Source of the DNA: Hyphococcus luteus
Lineage (GTDB): Bacteria; Pseudomonadota; Alphaproteobacteria; Caulobacterales; Parvularculaceae
Assembly (NCBI RefSeq): GCF_002943565.1
Contig: NZ_PJCH01000010.1
Location: forward strand, 124,001-188,000
DNA: 64,000 bases
Direction of reading: 5' to 3'
The notes under the pieces are model-generated. The model had not been told where the DNA came from. It did not search any database and saw only the letters and a list, made by a program, of their open reading frames with translations. The position numbers and the translations under genes were made by a program. How positions within the stretch are numbered: position 1 is the stretch's first letter; the number at the start of each line of letters is the position of its first letter. Positions 45,952 through 54,542 of the stretch are shown piece after piece.

Positions 45952-47256
45952 ATGAGAATGGCGGCGAGCGGCAGACCGGAGCCCGGCGCAATCCCGATGT
46001 CCGGCGCGGCGTCCGGCAAGGCCGCAGGAACGTCCTTGCCGTATTTCCTTGGCGTCATGTTTCTGGTGTCGACCCTGAACATGGCCGACCGGCAGATTAT
46101 CGGCATCGTGGCCGAGCCCATCAAAAATGAATTCGGCCTTTCGGACACCATGCTGGGGCTGGTGGGCGGAACCGCCTTTGCGCTCGTTTACCCGACATTG
46201 GGGCTTGCGATTGCACGCGCCGCCGACCGGCTCAATCGCCGCAACATCCTTGCGGCGTGTCTGGCGGTCTGGAGCGCCATGACGATGTTGTGCGGCGTGG
46301 CGCCCGGCTTTTGGTATCTCGCCGTCGCGCGCACCGGAGTCGCTGCCGGCGAGGCGGGATATGCGCCATGCACACATTCGCTTATCGCGGATTCCGTTTC
46401 GCCGGAGCGGCGCTCGTCTGCGTTTTCCGTCCTCGTTGTGGGCATCTCGGCCGGCGGTCTTGTTGCGTCGCTGATCGGCGGCCTCGTGGCGGAAACCCAT
46501 GGCTGGCGCGCGGCGTTTATGGCGCTTGGCGCACCCGGATTGATCGTGTCCGCGCTGGTCTATTTCACGCTTAAGGAGCCGGTTCGCCTGGGCGCCGCCG
46601 CCAGGGCGGGGCGCGCGGTTAAGGCGTTCGGCGCATTGATGAAATCACCGCCGTTCCTGCTCTGCGTCGCCGGATCTGCGTTTCACTTGATGGTGGCCTA
46701 TGGGCTCGCTGCTTTCGGCATTGCGTATTTCGTGCGCGCTCACGGCATGTCGGTCGGTGCGGCGGCGGCGATCCTGGGCGCATCAGCGGCGATTGCGGGT
46801 GCGTTAGGCAGCCTGATTGGCGGCGCGGCCGGGGATTTTCTCGCCAAACGCGATCGCCGCTGGCTCGCCTGGTGGCCCGCCGTGACGGTTTTCGCCGCGA
46901 CCTTTGTCGGCGTGCCCGCTTTTCTGGCGCAAGGTCTTGTGTTTGCGCTCATCGGCGCGGTGGCGGCGGTGTTTTGCAACACGCTTTATCAGCCGGCCTC
47001 CTACGCGCTTGTCCAGGGAGTTGCGGATCCGCAAGAGCGCGCGAGCGCCGCCGCGTTGATGATCTTTATACAGAATTTAGTGGGGCTTGGGCTTGGGCCG
47101 CTGGTGATCGGTTTGATCAGCGATGCGCTGGCGCCGTCCGTTGGCGTTGCGGCGCTCGGCATGGCGATCGCCTTTTCATTTTTGTTCAACATACCGTCCG
47201 CCATCGCCTTTTATTTTGCAGGCAAAACCTGGGGACGGGCCGACAAACCATGTTGA
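45952..47256 (+). CDS. MFS transporter (spinster-like)
   Basis: A 434-residue twelve-helix transporter from ATG 45952, preceded by AGGAGAGG. FLVSTLNMADRQIIGIVAEP and FGLSDTMLGLVGGTAFALVY are typical of the spinster-like MFS group, with the loop motif ARAADRLNRRNILAACLAVW. Members move organic acids, lipids or lignin-derived compounds. It is the first gene of the MFS-TauD-SDR unit behind operator F and is the likely inner-membrane step after TonB-dependent uptake. Confidence 0.9.
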   Translation: MRMAASGRPEPGAIPMSGAASGKAAGTSLPYFLGVMFLVSTLNMADRQIIGIVAEPIKNEFGLSDTMLGLVGGTAFALVYPTLGLAIARAADRLNRRNILAACLAVWSAMTMLCGVAPGFWYLAVARTGVAAGEAGYAPCTHSLIADSVSPERRSSAFSVLVVGISAGGLVASLIGGLVAETHGWRAAFMALGAPGLIVSALVYFTLKEPVRLGAAARAGRAVKAFGALMKSPPFLLCVAGSAFHLMVAYGLAAFGIAYFVRAHGMSVGAAAAILGASAAIAGALGSLIGGAAGDFLAKRDRRWLAWWPAVTVFAATFVGVPAFLAQGLVFALIGAVAAVFCNTLYQPASYALVQGVADPQERASAAALMIFIQNLVGLGLGPLVIGLISDALAPSVGVAALGMAIAFSFLFNIPSAIAFYFAGKTWGRADKPC

Positions 47257-47280
47257 ACGCCTTAGAAATCGAGGCAACAA

Positions 47281-48162
47281 ATGATGAATCTAAAGCAAAA
47301 ACCGTTGAACGCTCCCGCTGTTGGGGGCATGGAGACGGACAGCTATCGTTACATCGCCGTCAACAAATTTACGCCGGTGATCGGCGCCGAGATTGGCGGC
47401 GTCAATCTTGGCAAAGAGCTTTCCGGCGCCGTCATTGAGGAAATTCGCCGCGCCTTCCTCGAAAATCTGGTGATTTTCTTCCGCGGCCAGGACCTGACGC
47501 CGGATCAGCATGTCGCCTTCGGCAAGCTCTTTGGCGAACTGCATGCGCATCCGGCGGCCCCGAGCGAAGCCGGCCATCCGGAACTGATGGTCATCGCCGC
47601 CGATGAGAATTCTTCCAGAGCCAATGGAGAAACATGGCACACGGACGTATCCTGCGAGCCCGAGCCGCCGCTGGGCAGCATTCTTTACATCAAGCAAACC
47701 CCGCCTTGCGGCGGCGATACGCTGTTCGCAAACATGTATGCGGCCTATGACGCCTTGTCGCCGCAGATGAAAACCTATCTCGATGGCATGACTGCGATCC
47801 ATGACGGCGAGCATGTTTATCGAGGGCTATATGCGGATTTGGGCGTCAAGGATAAGCCGCAATATCCGCGCGCCCATCATCCGGTCGTGCGCACGCATCC
47901 GGAAACGAAGCGCAAATGCCTTTATGTGAATGCCGGCTTTACGACTGCGATCGACGGTGTTCCTCCTGACGAAAGCGATGCGATCTTGCGTTTCCTGATC
48001 CGGCATGCGGCGCATCCGGCGTTTCAGTGCCGCTTTCGCTGGGCGCCGGGCTCCCTTGCTTTTTGGGACAATCGCTGCGCGCAGCATCATGCGGTGTGGG
48101 ACTACTGGCCCCATCGCCGTTACGGAAACAGGGTCACAATCAAGGGCGACCGTCCTTTTTAA
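47281..48162 (+). CDS. TauD/TfdA family 2-oxoglutarate-dependent dioxygenase
   Basis: A 293-residue Fe(II)/2-oxoglutarate dioxygenase. The iron ligands are His120 and Asp122 in TWHTDVSC and a His at 269-270 in CAQHHAVWDYW. Arg280 or 284 in RRYGNRV would bind 2-oxoglutarate. FLENLVIFFRGQDLTPDQHV is the family's N-terminal block. Members hydroxylate sulfonates, aryloxyalkanoates or alkyl sulfates next to a heteroatom, releasing an aldehyde or phenol. It starts 24 bp after the MFS gene and 23 bp before the SDR gene. Confidence 0.92.
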   Translation: MMNLKQKPLNAPAVGGMETDSYRYIAVNKFTPVIGAEIGGVNLGKELSGAVIEEIRRAFLENLVIFFRGQDLTPDQHVAFGKLFGELHAHPAAPSEAGHPELMVIAADENSSRANGETWHTDVSCEPEPPLGSILYIKQTPPCGGDTLFANMYAAYDALSPQMKTYLDGMTAIHDGEHVYRGLYADLGVKDKPQYPRAHHPVVRTHPETKRKCLYVNAGFTTAIDGVPPDESDAILRFLIRHAAHPAFQCRFRWAPGSLAFWDNRCAQHHAVWDYWPHRRYGNRVTIKGDRPF

Positions 48163-48185
48163 CGGAACGGGAAAGGGCTGGCGCC

Positions 48186-48974
48186 ATGTCAAAGACCTTC
48201 GCCGACTGCATTGTCGCTGTAACGGGCGCGTCGACAGGGCTTGGGCGCGCCATCGCCCAAGGGGCTGCAGCGCGCGGGGCTGAGGCCGTCATTATCAATT
48301 ATCACGCGAACGCCGCAGAGGCGGATGAGACTGCAGCGCTGGTCGAGGAGGCGGGCGCTAAAGCGGTCCTGGTCCGGGGGGATGTCGGCGATGACGAGGA
48401 CTGCAAGAAAATCGCCGCCGCCGCTGAGCCCTTCGGGCGTATCGATGCGTTGTTCAACAATGCAGGCGTCACGGCGGTCGCGTTGGACCAGAGCGATCTT
48501 GGCGCCTTGAACAGCGAAGACTTCATGCGCCTTTATCGCGTCAATGTCGTCGGCGCCTATCAGATGACGCGGGGCGCGCGGCCGCTGCTCGAAGCGGCGC
48601 CCAAGCGCGCGGCGGTCGTCAATACGTCGTCAATCGCCGCTCTTACGGGCGTCGGGTCTTCCATCGCCTATGCGGCGTCAAAAGGCGCGCTGACCACGAT
48701 GACGCTGTGCCTGGCGCGCGTGCTGGCGCCGAAAATCAGGGTCAATGCGGTTTGTCCCGGATTTATTGATACGCCATGGTTTGCAAAGAGGCTTGCCGCC
48801 GATCAGATGGACGACTTGCGTGAGCACATCAAAAACGCGGTTCCGTTAAAAGAGGCCTCAACGGCGGAAGATATTTGCGGCGCCGCATTGTTCCTGGCGT
48901 CGCCGGATGCGCGCCACGTGACCGGAGAGACCCTGCTTGTCGACGCCGGCGCGCATTTGGCGTTTTCGTTTTAA
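48186..48974 (+). CDS. Short-chain dehydrogenase/reductase
   Basis: A 262-residue classical SDR from ATG 48186 (MSKTFADCIV). TGASTGLG at 13-20 binds NAD(P), NNAG follows, NTSSIAALTG supplies Ser and YAASK the catalytic Tyr and Lys; VCPGFIDTPW is the usual PG motif. As the last gene of the MFS-TauD-SDR unit it probably oxidises or reduces the product of the dioxygenase. The frame stays open upstream but that part lies in the TauD gene. Confidence 0.92.
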   Translation: MSKTFADCIVAVTGASTGLGRAIAQGAAARGAEAVIINYHANAAEADETAALVEEAGAKAVLVRGDVGDDEDCKKIAAAAEPFGRIDALFNNAGVTAVALDQSDLGALNSEDFMRLYRVNVVGAYQMTRGARPLLEAAPKRAAVVNTSSIAALTGVGSSIAYAASKGALTTMTLCLARVLAPKIRVNAVCPGFIDTPWFAKRLAADQMDDLREHIKNAVPLKEASTAEDICGAALFLASPDARHVTGETLLVDAGAHLAFSF

Positions 48975-49657
48975 AGTCGGAATAGCGTCGATAGACTTTG
49001 TGATCGCGCCGACCATTCTATTCAAGTTGTTTCATTGTCTGGTCATCCTCAGCTAGGCCGCGATTGGTAGAATCGCACTGGCGTCAACCCGCATACATCG
49101 CGCCGGACGCACTCGCCTAACGGAAAAGGATGAGGTGTTCATCGGCAGGGCTCACCTAACCGGTGCAGGACACGAGAAGCGCAGATCACTGTGGTTTTCC
49201 GCCGATTTAAACATTTGCCTAGCAGGCGTTCCCTGTTTCAATGCGGCGATGCCGGACGATCTGCCGAGTATTTGGAGATGGCGAAGCCTGTTGTCTTTCG
49301 GTCTGTTTCAACGACCCGCGGAGCGATAATCTTGTCCGCGAAATCAGCCTTCTTCGCGCGTTAGGCTGTTATGTCGCCGGATAGCGGCCCTTTGAAACCA
49401 CCGTTTCTGTCGTCTTGTCTGACGCATGTTCTAGGGCGCCTGCCCGGTGAAGGTTATAGTTTTTGGGCGCGCGCGCCGCATCGGCAGGCGATTTTCAGGT
49501 TATGAGTCGTGTACGGACTAATTTTCCAAATTTGCTGTGCTTTGATTTACGCACGCTTTTCAACGTGTTATACTAAAAATGAATTTGCAGCACTTTGCGC
49601 TGGTATGCGGAAGTTTGCGCGTGATTGCTTACCCAGTGCTTACCGATTTGAGCGAGT
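48975..49657. other. 683-bp region between catabolic unit and second integrase
   Basis: I found no convincing gene, tRNA or duplicated tRNA-Phe end here. A small open frame (49135-49329) has no protein-like character. The stretch is more AT-rich toward 49500-49600 and should contain the integrase promoter and one attachment site of the second element. Confidence 0.5.
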
Positions 49658-50920
49658 ATGGCGAAGCTGTCCAAAGCATTTATCGACAAGGCGGAAGTCG
49701 TCCGTGAAAAGATTTTCTGGGATGACAGCCTAACTGGTTTCGGTTTGCGGGTGAAGCCGTCCGGGCTGAAGACATTCGTCGTGCAGTATCGCACGCAAGC
49801 CGGCCGCAGCCGCCGCTGGTCCATAGGCAAGCACGGGGTCATCACCCATACGGAAGCACGCAAGCAGGCGATCAAGCTGCTGGCGCAGGCTTCGAGTGGC
49901 GCCGACCCCGTTGGCGACCGGGAGCGAAAGCGCGCCAGCGCAACGGTCGGCGATCTCTTCAAGCGCTATATGGCTGAACATTGCGAAGGCCGCTGCAAGC
50001 CGCGGACACTGGAGGCGCATAAGTGGCTGTACGCGAAACTGATCAAGCCGCGGCTTGGCGCAAGAAAGCTTGTAGAGCTGACGCGGAGCGATCTCGCGAA
50101 ACTCCACTCGGACCTTCGCGACAAGCCTTACAACGCCAACCGCGCCCTCGGGCTGATGCGGGCGATGCTCAACTGGGCGGAGCGGCAGGAGTTGATCGAA
50201 CCGAGATCGAACCCGGCGATGCTCATCAAACCCTATAGGGAGAGCAAGCGAGAGCGCTTTCTCAGCCAGAAGGAGCTGCAGGACCTCTTAAGGACCATCG
50301 ATATCTGCGAGCAGGACGAAACGGTCGATACGTATATGGCGGCGGCCATGCGGATGCTTGTCTTCACCGGCTGCCGTTTGAGCGAGATCCTCACCCTGCG
50401 CTGGGACGCTATCGACTTCCATCAGGAACGGTTCACGCTCGCCGAGCACAAGACCAGCCAGTATGGGGCGAAGCTGATTCCACTCAACGCGGCCGCCCTG
50501 GCGCTGCTTCGAGACCTGCCCCGCTGCGCCGGCAATCCATACGTCATGGTCGGCGGCAAGGAGGGCGCCCATCTCGTCGACCTCCAGCGGCCATGGCGGC
50601 GAGTTCGCGCCCGGGCCGGACTTGAAGACGTTCGGCTCCATGATCTGCGTCACAGCTTCGCCAGCTTTGCGGCGGCTGCCGGGGTCTCGCTGCCGATCAT
50701 CGGGGGCCTTCTCGGTCATCGCAGCGTGCAGGCGACGGCGCGCTACGCCCACCTCGCGCAGGAACCGCTCAAGGACGCCAGCAACGCCGTCGCAAAGTAT
50801 TTCAAACCGGCTCCCGACAGACCCCCGCCAGCCCCGGTCCCGGCCAATGAAGGCGGGGTTCGCGCAAACGAGGGCAGGGTGGTCCGCCTTGACAAATATA
50901 ACCTGCGAGTTATATCGTGA
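49658..50920 (+). CDS. Tyrosine recombinase/integrase (second)
   Basis: A 420-residue integrase with an N-terminal DUF4102-like arm domain (WDDSLTGFGLRVKPSGLKTF), a SAM-like core-binding domain, and a complete catalytic set: FTGCRLSEILTLRW (Arg), KTSQYGAKLIP (Lys region), HDLRHSFASFAA (HxxR), GGLLGHRSVQATARYAHLAQ (His and Tyr). It is not a close copy of the first integrase. Its stop codon overlaps the GTG of a toxin gene, so integrase, toxin and antitoxin form one coupled cassette. Confidence 0.94.
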   Translation: MAKLSKAFIDKAEVVREKIFWDDSLTGFGLRVKPSGLKTFVVQYRTQAGRSRRWSIGKHGVITHTEARKQAIKLLAQASSGADPVGDRERKRASATVGDLFKRYMAEHCEGRCKPRTLEAHKWLYAKLIKPRLGARKLVELTRSDLAKLHSDLRDKPYNANRALGLMRAMLNWAERQELIEPRSNPAMLIKPYRESKRERFLSQKELQDLLRTIDICEQDETVDTYMAAAMRMLVFTGCRLSEILTLRWDAIDFHQERFTLAEHKTSQYGAKLIPLNAAALALLRDLPRCAGNPYVMVGGKEGAHLVDLQRPWRRVRARAGLEDVRLHDLRHSFASFAAAAGVSLPIIGGLLGHRSVQATARYAHLAQEPLKDASNAVAKYFKPAPDRPPPAPVPANEGGVRANEGRVVRLDKYNLRVIS

Positions 50921-51270
50921 GCTGGTCGGTATTGTTCGATGATGCATTCTATGAGGAGTATCTGGCCTTGGCCGAGGCAGTTCAGGAAGAACTGTTGGCG
51001 CATGCCCGGCTGCTCGAGGATTTCGGGCCAGCGCTCGGTCGCCCGCATGCGGATACGCTGAACGGCTCGCGCTTTCATAACATGAAAGAGCTGCGGTTCA
51101 GGGCTGACGACGGCGTATGGCGCGTCGCCTTCGCTTTCGATCCGGCGCGCAGCGCCATCCTTCTCGTGGCGGGCGACAAGGGCGGCGTCAGCGAGAAGCG
51201 GTTTTACAAGCGCCTGATCGAGACGGCCGACAAACGCTACGCCGCCCATATAGAAAGGCTTGGAGAATAA
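50917..51270 (+). CDS. RelE/HigB-type toxin (second)
   Basis: A 117-residue protein starting at GTG within the integrase stop (GTGA). VLFDDAFYEEYLALAEAVQE, LGRPHADTLNGSRFHNMKEL and RFRADDGVWRVAFAFDPARS are the standard blocks of HigB2-like toxins of the RelE superfamily. The last third, GVSEKRFYKRLIETADKRY, is the C-terminal helix. It precedes its antitoxin by 2 bp. Confidence 0.88.
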   Translation: MSWSVLFDDAFYEEYLALAEAVQEELLAHARLLEDFGPALGRPHADTLNGSRFHNMKELRFRADDGVWRVAFAFDPARSAILLVAGDKGGVSEKRFYKRLIETADKRYAAHIERLGE

Positions 51271-51272
51271 GA

Positions 51273-51596
51273 ATGCCCCGCGCTTTGAAAGACGTGATCG
51301 ACAAGCTCCCTCCGGCGCGGCGCGCCAAGGTCGAGCGCCGTTACGCCGATCTCGTCGAAGAGATTGAAACCTTGAGCGAGCTGCGCAAGCTGACCTCGAT
51401 GTCGCAAGCGAAACTCGCCGAGACATTGCAGATCAGCCAGCCCGCCATCTCGAAGCTTGAAAAACAGACCGACATGTATCTGTCGACCCTGCGGCTCTAC
51501 GTCGAGGCTATGGGGGGCGAACTGGACATTGTCATCCGTCTGCCGAACCACGCCCCGATCAAGGTCCGATCACTGGGAGACGCAATGGCGGAATAG
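51273..51596 (+). CDS. XRE-family antitoxin (HigA-like)
   Basis: A 107-residue protein from ATG 51273. The helix-turn-helix is SQAKLAETLQISQPAISKLE, followed by the short C-terminal strand segment LRLYVEAMGGELDIVIRLPN typical of XRE antitoxins paired with HigB2-like toxins. The coiled N-terminal helix (RRAKVERRYADLVEEIETLS) probably wraps the toxin. Confidence 0.9.
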   Translation: MPRALKDVIDKLPPARRAKVERRYADLVEEIETLSELRKLTSMSQAKLAETLQISQPAISKLEKQTDMYLSTLRLYVEAMGGELDIVIRLPNHAPIKVRSLGDAMAE

Positions 51597-51623
51597 CACC
51601 GCCCCGAATGGAAGGAGACCGGC

Positions 51624-52442
51624 ATGCCTGCTTACATTTCGCCATTCGATGACCGCTTCCTGAAACTCGGCCGGGCCGCAAAGCTGGCCGCCGAAAATCA
51701 TCCCGGCCTCGACAGCGCCGATGTCATGGACATGCTGGCGCGCGCCGTGTTCGCCGGCGCGTTCGATCCGCCCTCGGCGGAAGGTCTCGACGAACGCGCA
51801 AGAAAGGTCCGCGAGGCGCCCGAGAACTGGCCGCACATTCCGATCGAAACGCCGGCCCCCTGGCTGACGCCATCCCAACGAAAGCTCTCGCCAAAGCCGC
51901 AGCAATATTTCGGGGCGAACCGGCACACCATCGTCAGCGTCATGCAATCGGAGGACTGTCTTCCGGGCGAAGCCGCACAATGGGACGCCCTCCTGCGCGA
52001 CCTCACCCGCCCGGAAGGGCAGGAGGAGGCCTTCGCTGCGCTCACGAAAACGCCGTTTGCGCATTATCCCCAAGCCGGGCGGCGCTTCATCGAGGGCATA
52101 TACGTCCCGCGCGGGAAACTGCGGCGCTGGTTCGAGCTGCGTCAAATTTCGGTCCCGGAATTGCTGAGAGATGACGAAGAACAGGCGGACAAGGAAAACG
52201 CGGCCGCCGCCCCATGCGCGCCCCTTGAGCCGACATTGCGCGGCCGGCCGCAGAAGGCGGCGTGGCGATGCATCACGCAGGCGCTGTTGATGCTACGGAC
52301 GGAAAACCCGACCATGCAACGGAAGGCGATGGCCTATGCCGCCTGGAAGAGCGCCGCCAAAGAGTTCGAGGAGTCCGACCTGCCGAGCGTTGCGACGATC
52401 CAGCGCAAGCTTGGTGAAATCTTCCGGTCGAACAGGCGTTAA
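51624..52442 (+). CDS. Hypothetical protein of the second integrative element
   Basis: A 272-residue protein, start preceded by GGAAGGAG. Three parts are visible: an N-terminal helical part (RAAKLAAENHPGLDSADVMD), a middle region with YPQAGRRFIEGIYVPRGKLR, and a C-terminal helical part after an acidic linker (TLRGRPQKAAWRCITQALLM). It resembles cargo or regulatory proteins of integrative elements in position only. No family recognised. It follows the antitoxin by 27 bp and may be in its operon. Confidence 0.65.
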   Translation: MPAYISPFDDRFLKLGRAAKLAAENHPGLDSADVMDMLARAVFAGAFDPPSAEGLDERARKVREAPENWPHIPIETPAPWLTPSQRKLSPKPQQYFGANRHTIVSVMQSEDCLPGEAAQWDALLRDLTRPEGQEEAFAALTKTPFAHYPQAGRRFIEGIYVPRGKLRRWFELRQISVPELLRDDEEQADKENAAAAPCAPLEPTLRGRPQKAAWRCITQALLMLRTENPTMQRKAMAYAAWKSAAKEFEESDLPSVATIQRKLGEIFRSNRR

Positions 52443-52593
52443 ACGCGGCGCGCCCCCGCCGCGTGTCCCTGAAGCGAAAAGATGGGCGGTAGAAGCCGTG
52501 ACTGCAGGGGGTGTGCGCTATCGGCGCCGGGCGCTCTATGAGTGGATGGCGGCGAGCGCGCGCCGCCACACGGGCGAGGCGGGGCCAGCATGA
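52414..52593 (+). CDS. Possible small DNA-binding (excisionase-like) protein
   Basis: A 59-codon frame with a GTG start inside the end of the preceding gene. Its last part, GVRYRRRALYEWMAASARRH, resembles the C-terminal half of AlpA/excisionase-type winged helices (xRVRYRRxDLxxWL). There is no clear ribosome site and the N-terminal half is poor, so it could equally be a decayed remnant. Confidence 0.25.
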   Translation: MKSSGRTGVKRGAPPPRVPEAKRWAVEAVTAGGVRYRRRALYEWMAASARRHTGEAGPA

Positions 52594-52853
52594 CCCGTGC
52601 GAAAATCCCATTGCTGACGATCGGCTTGTCCGCGCGCGCTTTGCGAGCAGGCGATGCGCGTCGTGCTGCAACAGGCGGCGCAGCGGCGCGTCACTGGATT
52701 CTCTTGAACCGAGAGCCGCATATGGCCGACATTTTATTCAGCTAACTCCCTACCATCGGCCAATAGCGGGGCTGATGAAGTGCGCCGCCACATAGAGGTG
52801 GTCCATCGATTTGTTAGTCCGGCGGTTTCTTGAAGCGCTTGGGAATGAACGGC

Positions 52854-53723
52854 TTATTCCGAAGACGCGACGTCCACCCGCACGTCCATCCGTTCAAAGG
52901 AATTTCCGTCGCCGACGAAACTGCCGACGACGGGCATGGTTTGGCGAATGTGGCGGCCGACGGCGACCGGGATCAGATTGAAACCGCCGACGCTTCGGTT
53001 CGTTGGATCAAAGGTAATCCACCCCGCGCCGGGCACATAGACCTCTGCCCAGGCATGGGTCGATCCGGCGCCGGCTGAGCCAAGCGCATTCTGATCCGGA
53101 TCGTAAAGATATCCCGAGACAATGCGGGCGCCGAAACCGAGACTGCGAACGGCGTCGACAAACAGCGCCGCGAAATCGCGACACGAGCCTCGTCCGCGAT
53201 CCAGCGTCTCCTCCGGCGACTGGGTGTTCTCTTCTTCACGAATTTCGTAAGCAATCTGCGCTGCGACGCCGGAAGAGATGTCCTTCAGCAGAGCAAGCGT
53301 TCCAGTCGGGTCACCGGCGACGAAGCCTTGCGTCCACTTAGCGAGTCGCCCGGAGCTATCGAGATAGCTCTGAAGCCGCAGGGCGCCAAGGTCCGTCATA
53401 TCGTCCTCGGTCAGCAGAAACGGGTAATGCGCAGCCGATGCGGCGATATCAAAGACGGGCCACTGGTCGGCGTCGAGCGTGAGTTCGGCAATGCTGCCGA
53501 TGACCAGCGTATCCGCACGTTGGTCAAATATGGCGGTAGCAACGGCGTTGCCGAAGACGTCGTGCGCCCATGTCACAGTGGCATCCGGCGTAAACGTCAG
53601 ATCATGGGCGATAAGGCGAAGGTTGCGGCTCTCGCGCGGGCGCAGCATCAACCGATGTGGTCCGAATGCCAGCGGCGCCCGGTATCGATAAGTCGTCTGG
53701 TGGTGGATTGAAATCCTGGTCAA
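52854..53723 (-). CDS. Transglutaminase-like cysteine protease domain protein
   Basis: A 289-residue protein with TTG start and AGGAAA upstream. The N-terminal beta domain opens ISIHHQTTYRYRAPLAFGPH, the bacterial transglutaminase N-terminal region. The triad is Cys181 (GRGSCRDFA), His223 (STHAWAEVY) and Asp239 (ITFDPTN). This cytosolic family hydrolyses or cross-links amide bonds, often next to circularly permuted ATP-grasp proteins, which are absent here. It marks the return to normal chromosome right of the second integrase element. Confidence 0.9.
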   Translation of the reverse strand: MTRISIHHQTTYRYRAPLAFGPHRLMLRPRESRNLRLIAHDLTFTPDATVTWAHDVFGNAVATAIFDQRADTLVIGSIAELTLDADQWPVFDIAASAAHYPFLLTEDDMTDLGALRLQSYLDSSGRLAKWTQGFVAGDPTGTLALLKDISSGVAAQIAYEIREEENTQSPEETLDRGRGSCRDFAALFVDAVRSLGFGARIVSGYLYDPDQNALGSAGAGSTHAWAEVYVPGAGWITFDPTNRSVGGFNLIPVAVGRHIRQTMPVVGSFVGDGNSFERMDVRVDVASSE

Positions 53724-53787
53724 TAAATTTCCTGTTTTGGGGAGACGATTATAGGTCCTGCCGTCAGCTCGCTGTTAGCTTGGTTTA

Positions 53788-53994
53788 TCAATCCGCCTGG
53801 ATTGCATCGTCCAGCGCCTTGGCCAATGCCTTGGCTTTCGAAAGCGCCGCCCGTTCTTTGTCTTCGTCTGACTGAGTGTTTTCTCCGTGACCTGCGGCGA
53901 CAGAAACCATGCATCGGATGGTGTCATCTCCTCTCGAAATAACGACGGAAAATTGATCCGTCTCGCCATTGCGCGATATTTGCAGTTTTTCCAT
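53788..53994 (-). CDS. Small hypothetical protein
   Basis: A 68-residue protein with AGGGA before the ATG. It reads as a short beta region (LQISRNGETDQFSVVISRGD) followed by a charged Ala/Lys-rich helix (ERAALSKAKALAKALDDAIQ). It has no signal peptide or known motif. Codon use and amino-acid balance look genuine. It is adjacent to another minus-strand small gene. Confidence 0.55.
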   Translation of the reverse strand: MEKLQISRNGETDQFSVVISRGDDTIRCMVSVAAGHGENTQSDEDKERAALSKAKALAKALDDAIQAD

Positions 53995-54030
53995 TTATTC
54001 CCTGATTTCTGCGCCCTTCGCGATGGTCGC

Positions 54031-54210
54031 CTAAACTGACGCCTTTTTTGTAGCGTTCGTACGTTTCGCCTGGGCGACGGCGTCCTTCAGATCGGTATAT
54101 CGAAAACCATTGATGTGGAAATAATCGACAGGAACACGTTTGATCCCATATTTCTGCATCTCCCCGTCCAATGTTCTTTCAGTATCGGTTTTCGTGATTT
54201 CTTCCGTCAT
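54031..54210 (-). CDS. 59-residue hypothetical protein
   Basis: A short gene with AAGGGA nine bases before the ATG. The protein starts MTEEITKTDTERTLDGEMQK, continues with a compact segment VPVDYFHINGFRYTDLKDAV, and ends in a Lys-rich tail. The balanced composition and good ribosome site make it likely to be expressed. I do not recognise it. It lies just upstream of the 68-residue gene in the same direction, with a 36-bp gap. Confidence 0.6.
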   Translation of the reverse strand: MTEEITKTDTERTLDGEMQKYGIKRVPVDYFHINGFRYTDLKDAVAQAKRTNATKKASV

Positions 54211-54542
54211 TTCTAAATTCCCTTCAAGTATTTAAATGGCGACCCGGTCGGCGCGATTCAATCGACAATGGCCATTTCAGGAGCTTTTTTCCAACATTTT
54301 AAGGTATTTCGTTTGAATACGGAAATTTGCTTGCAAACGTCTGGTTCAAGGCAAATCGTTAATGGTCAATACGCGTTCTTCGATGCAATCGCGATTGGCG
54401 TTCAGGAATAGACAATCCGCCGTGCACTTGCCGATATATTGATAGCTTCTTGAGTCTTCGGGGGAGAAGGATCGCCTGCCGGCGCTTTCGCCTAGCGGGC
54501 GATCCTCTCAAAATGCGTTTATTTGAACAGGAATTTTCCAAT

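Noticed and set aside
48975-49657. Duplicate of the tRNA-Phe 3' end as right attachment site
   Set aside because: I looked for GGTTCAAATCC or CCTGGGCACCA here and beyond 52.4 kb and saw none; an exact search is still needed.
29500-52600. Prophage
   Set aside because: Two integrases but no capsid, terminase, tail or lysis gene; an integrative island fits better.
53711-53725. A seventh island operator, GGTCAATAAATTTCC, before the transglutaminase gene
   Set aside because: It resembles site C but overlaps the TTG start codon itself and lies outside the island; probably chance.
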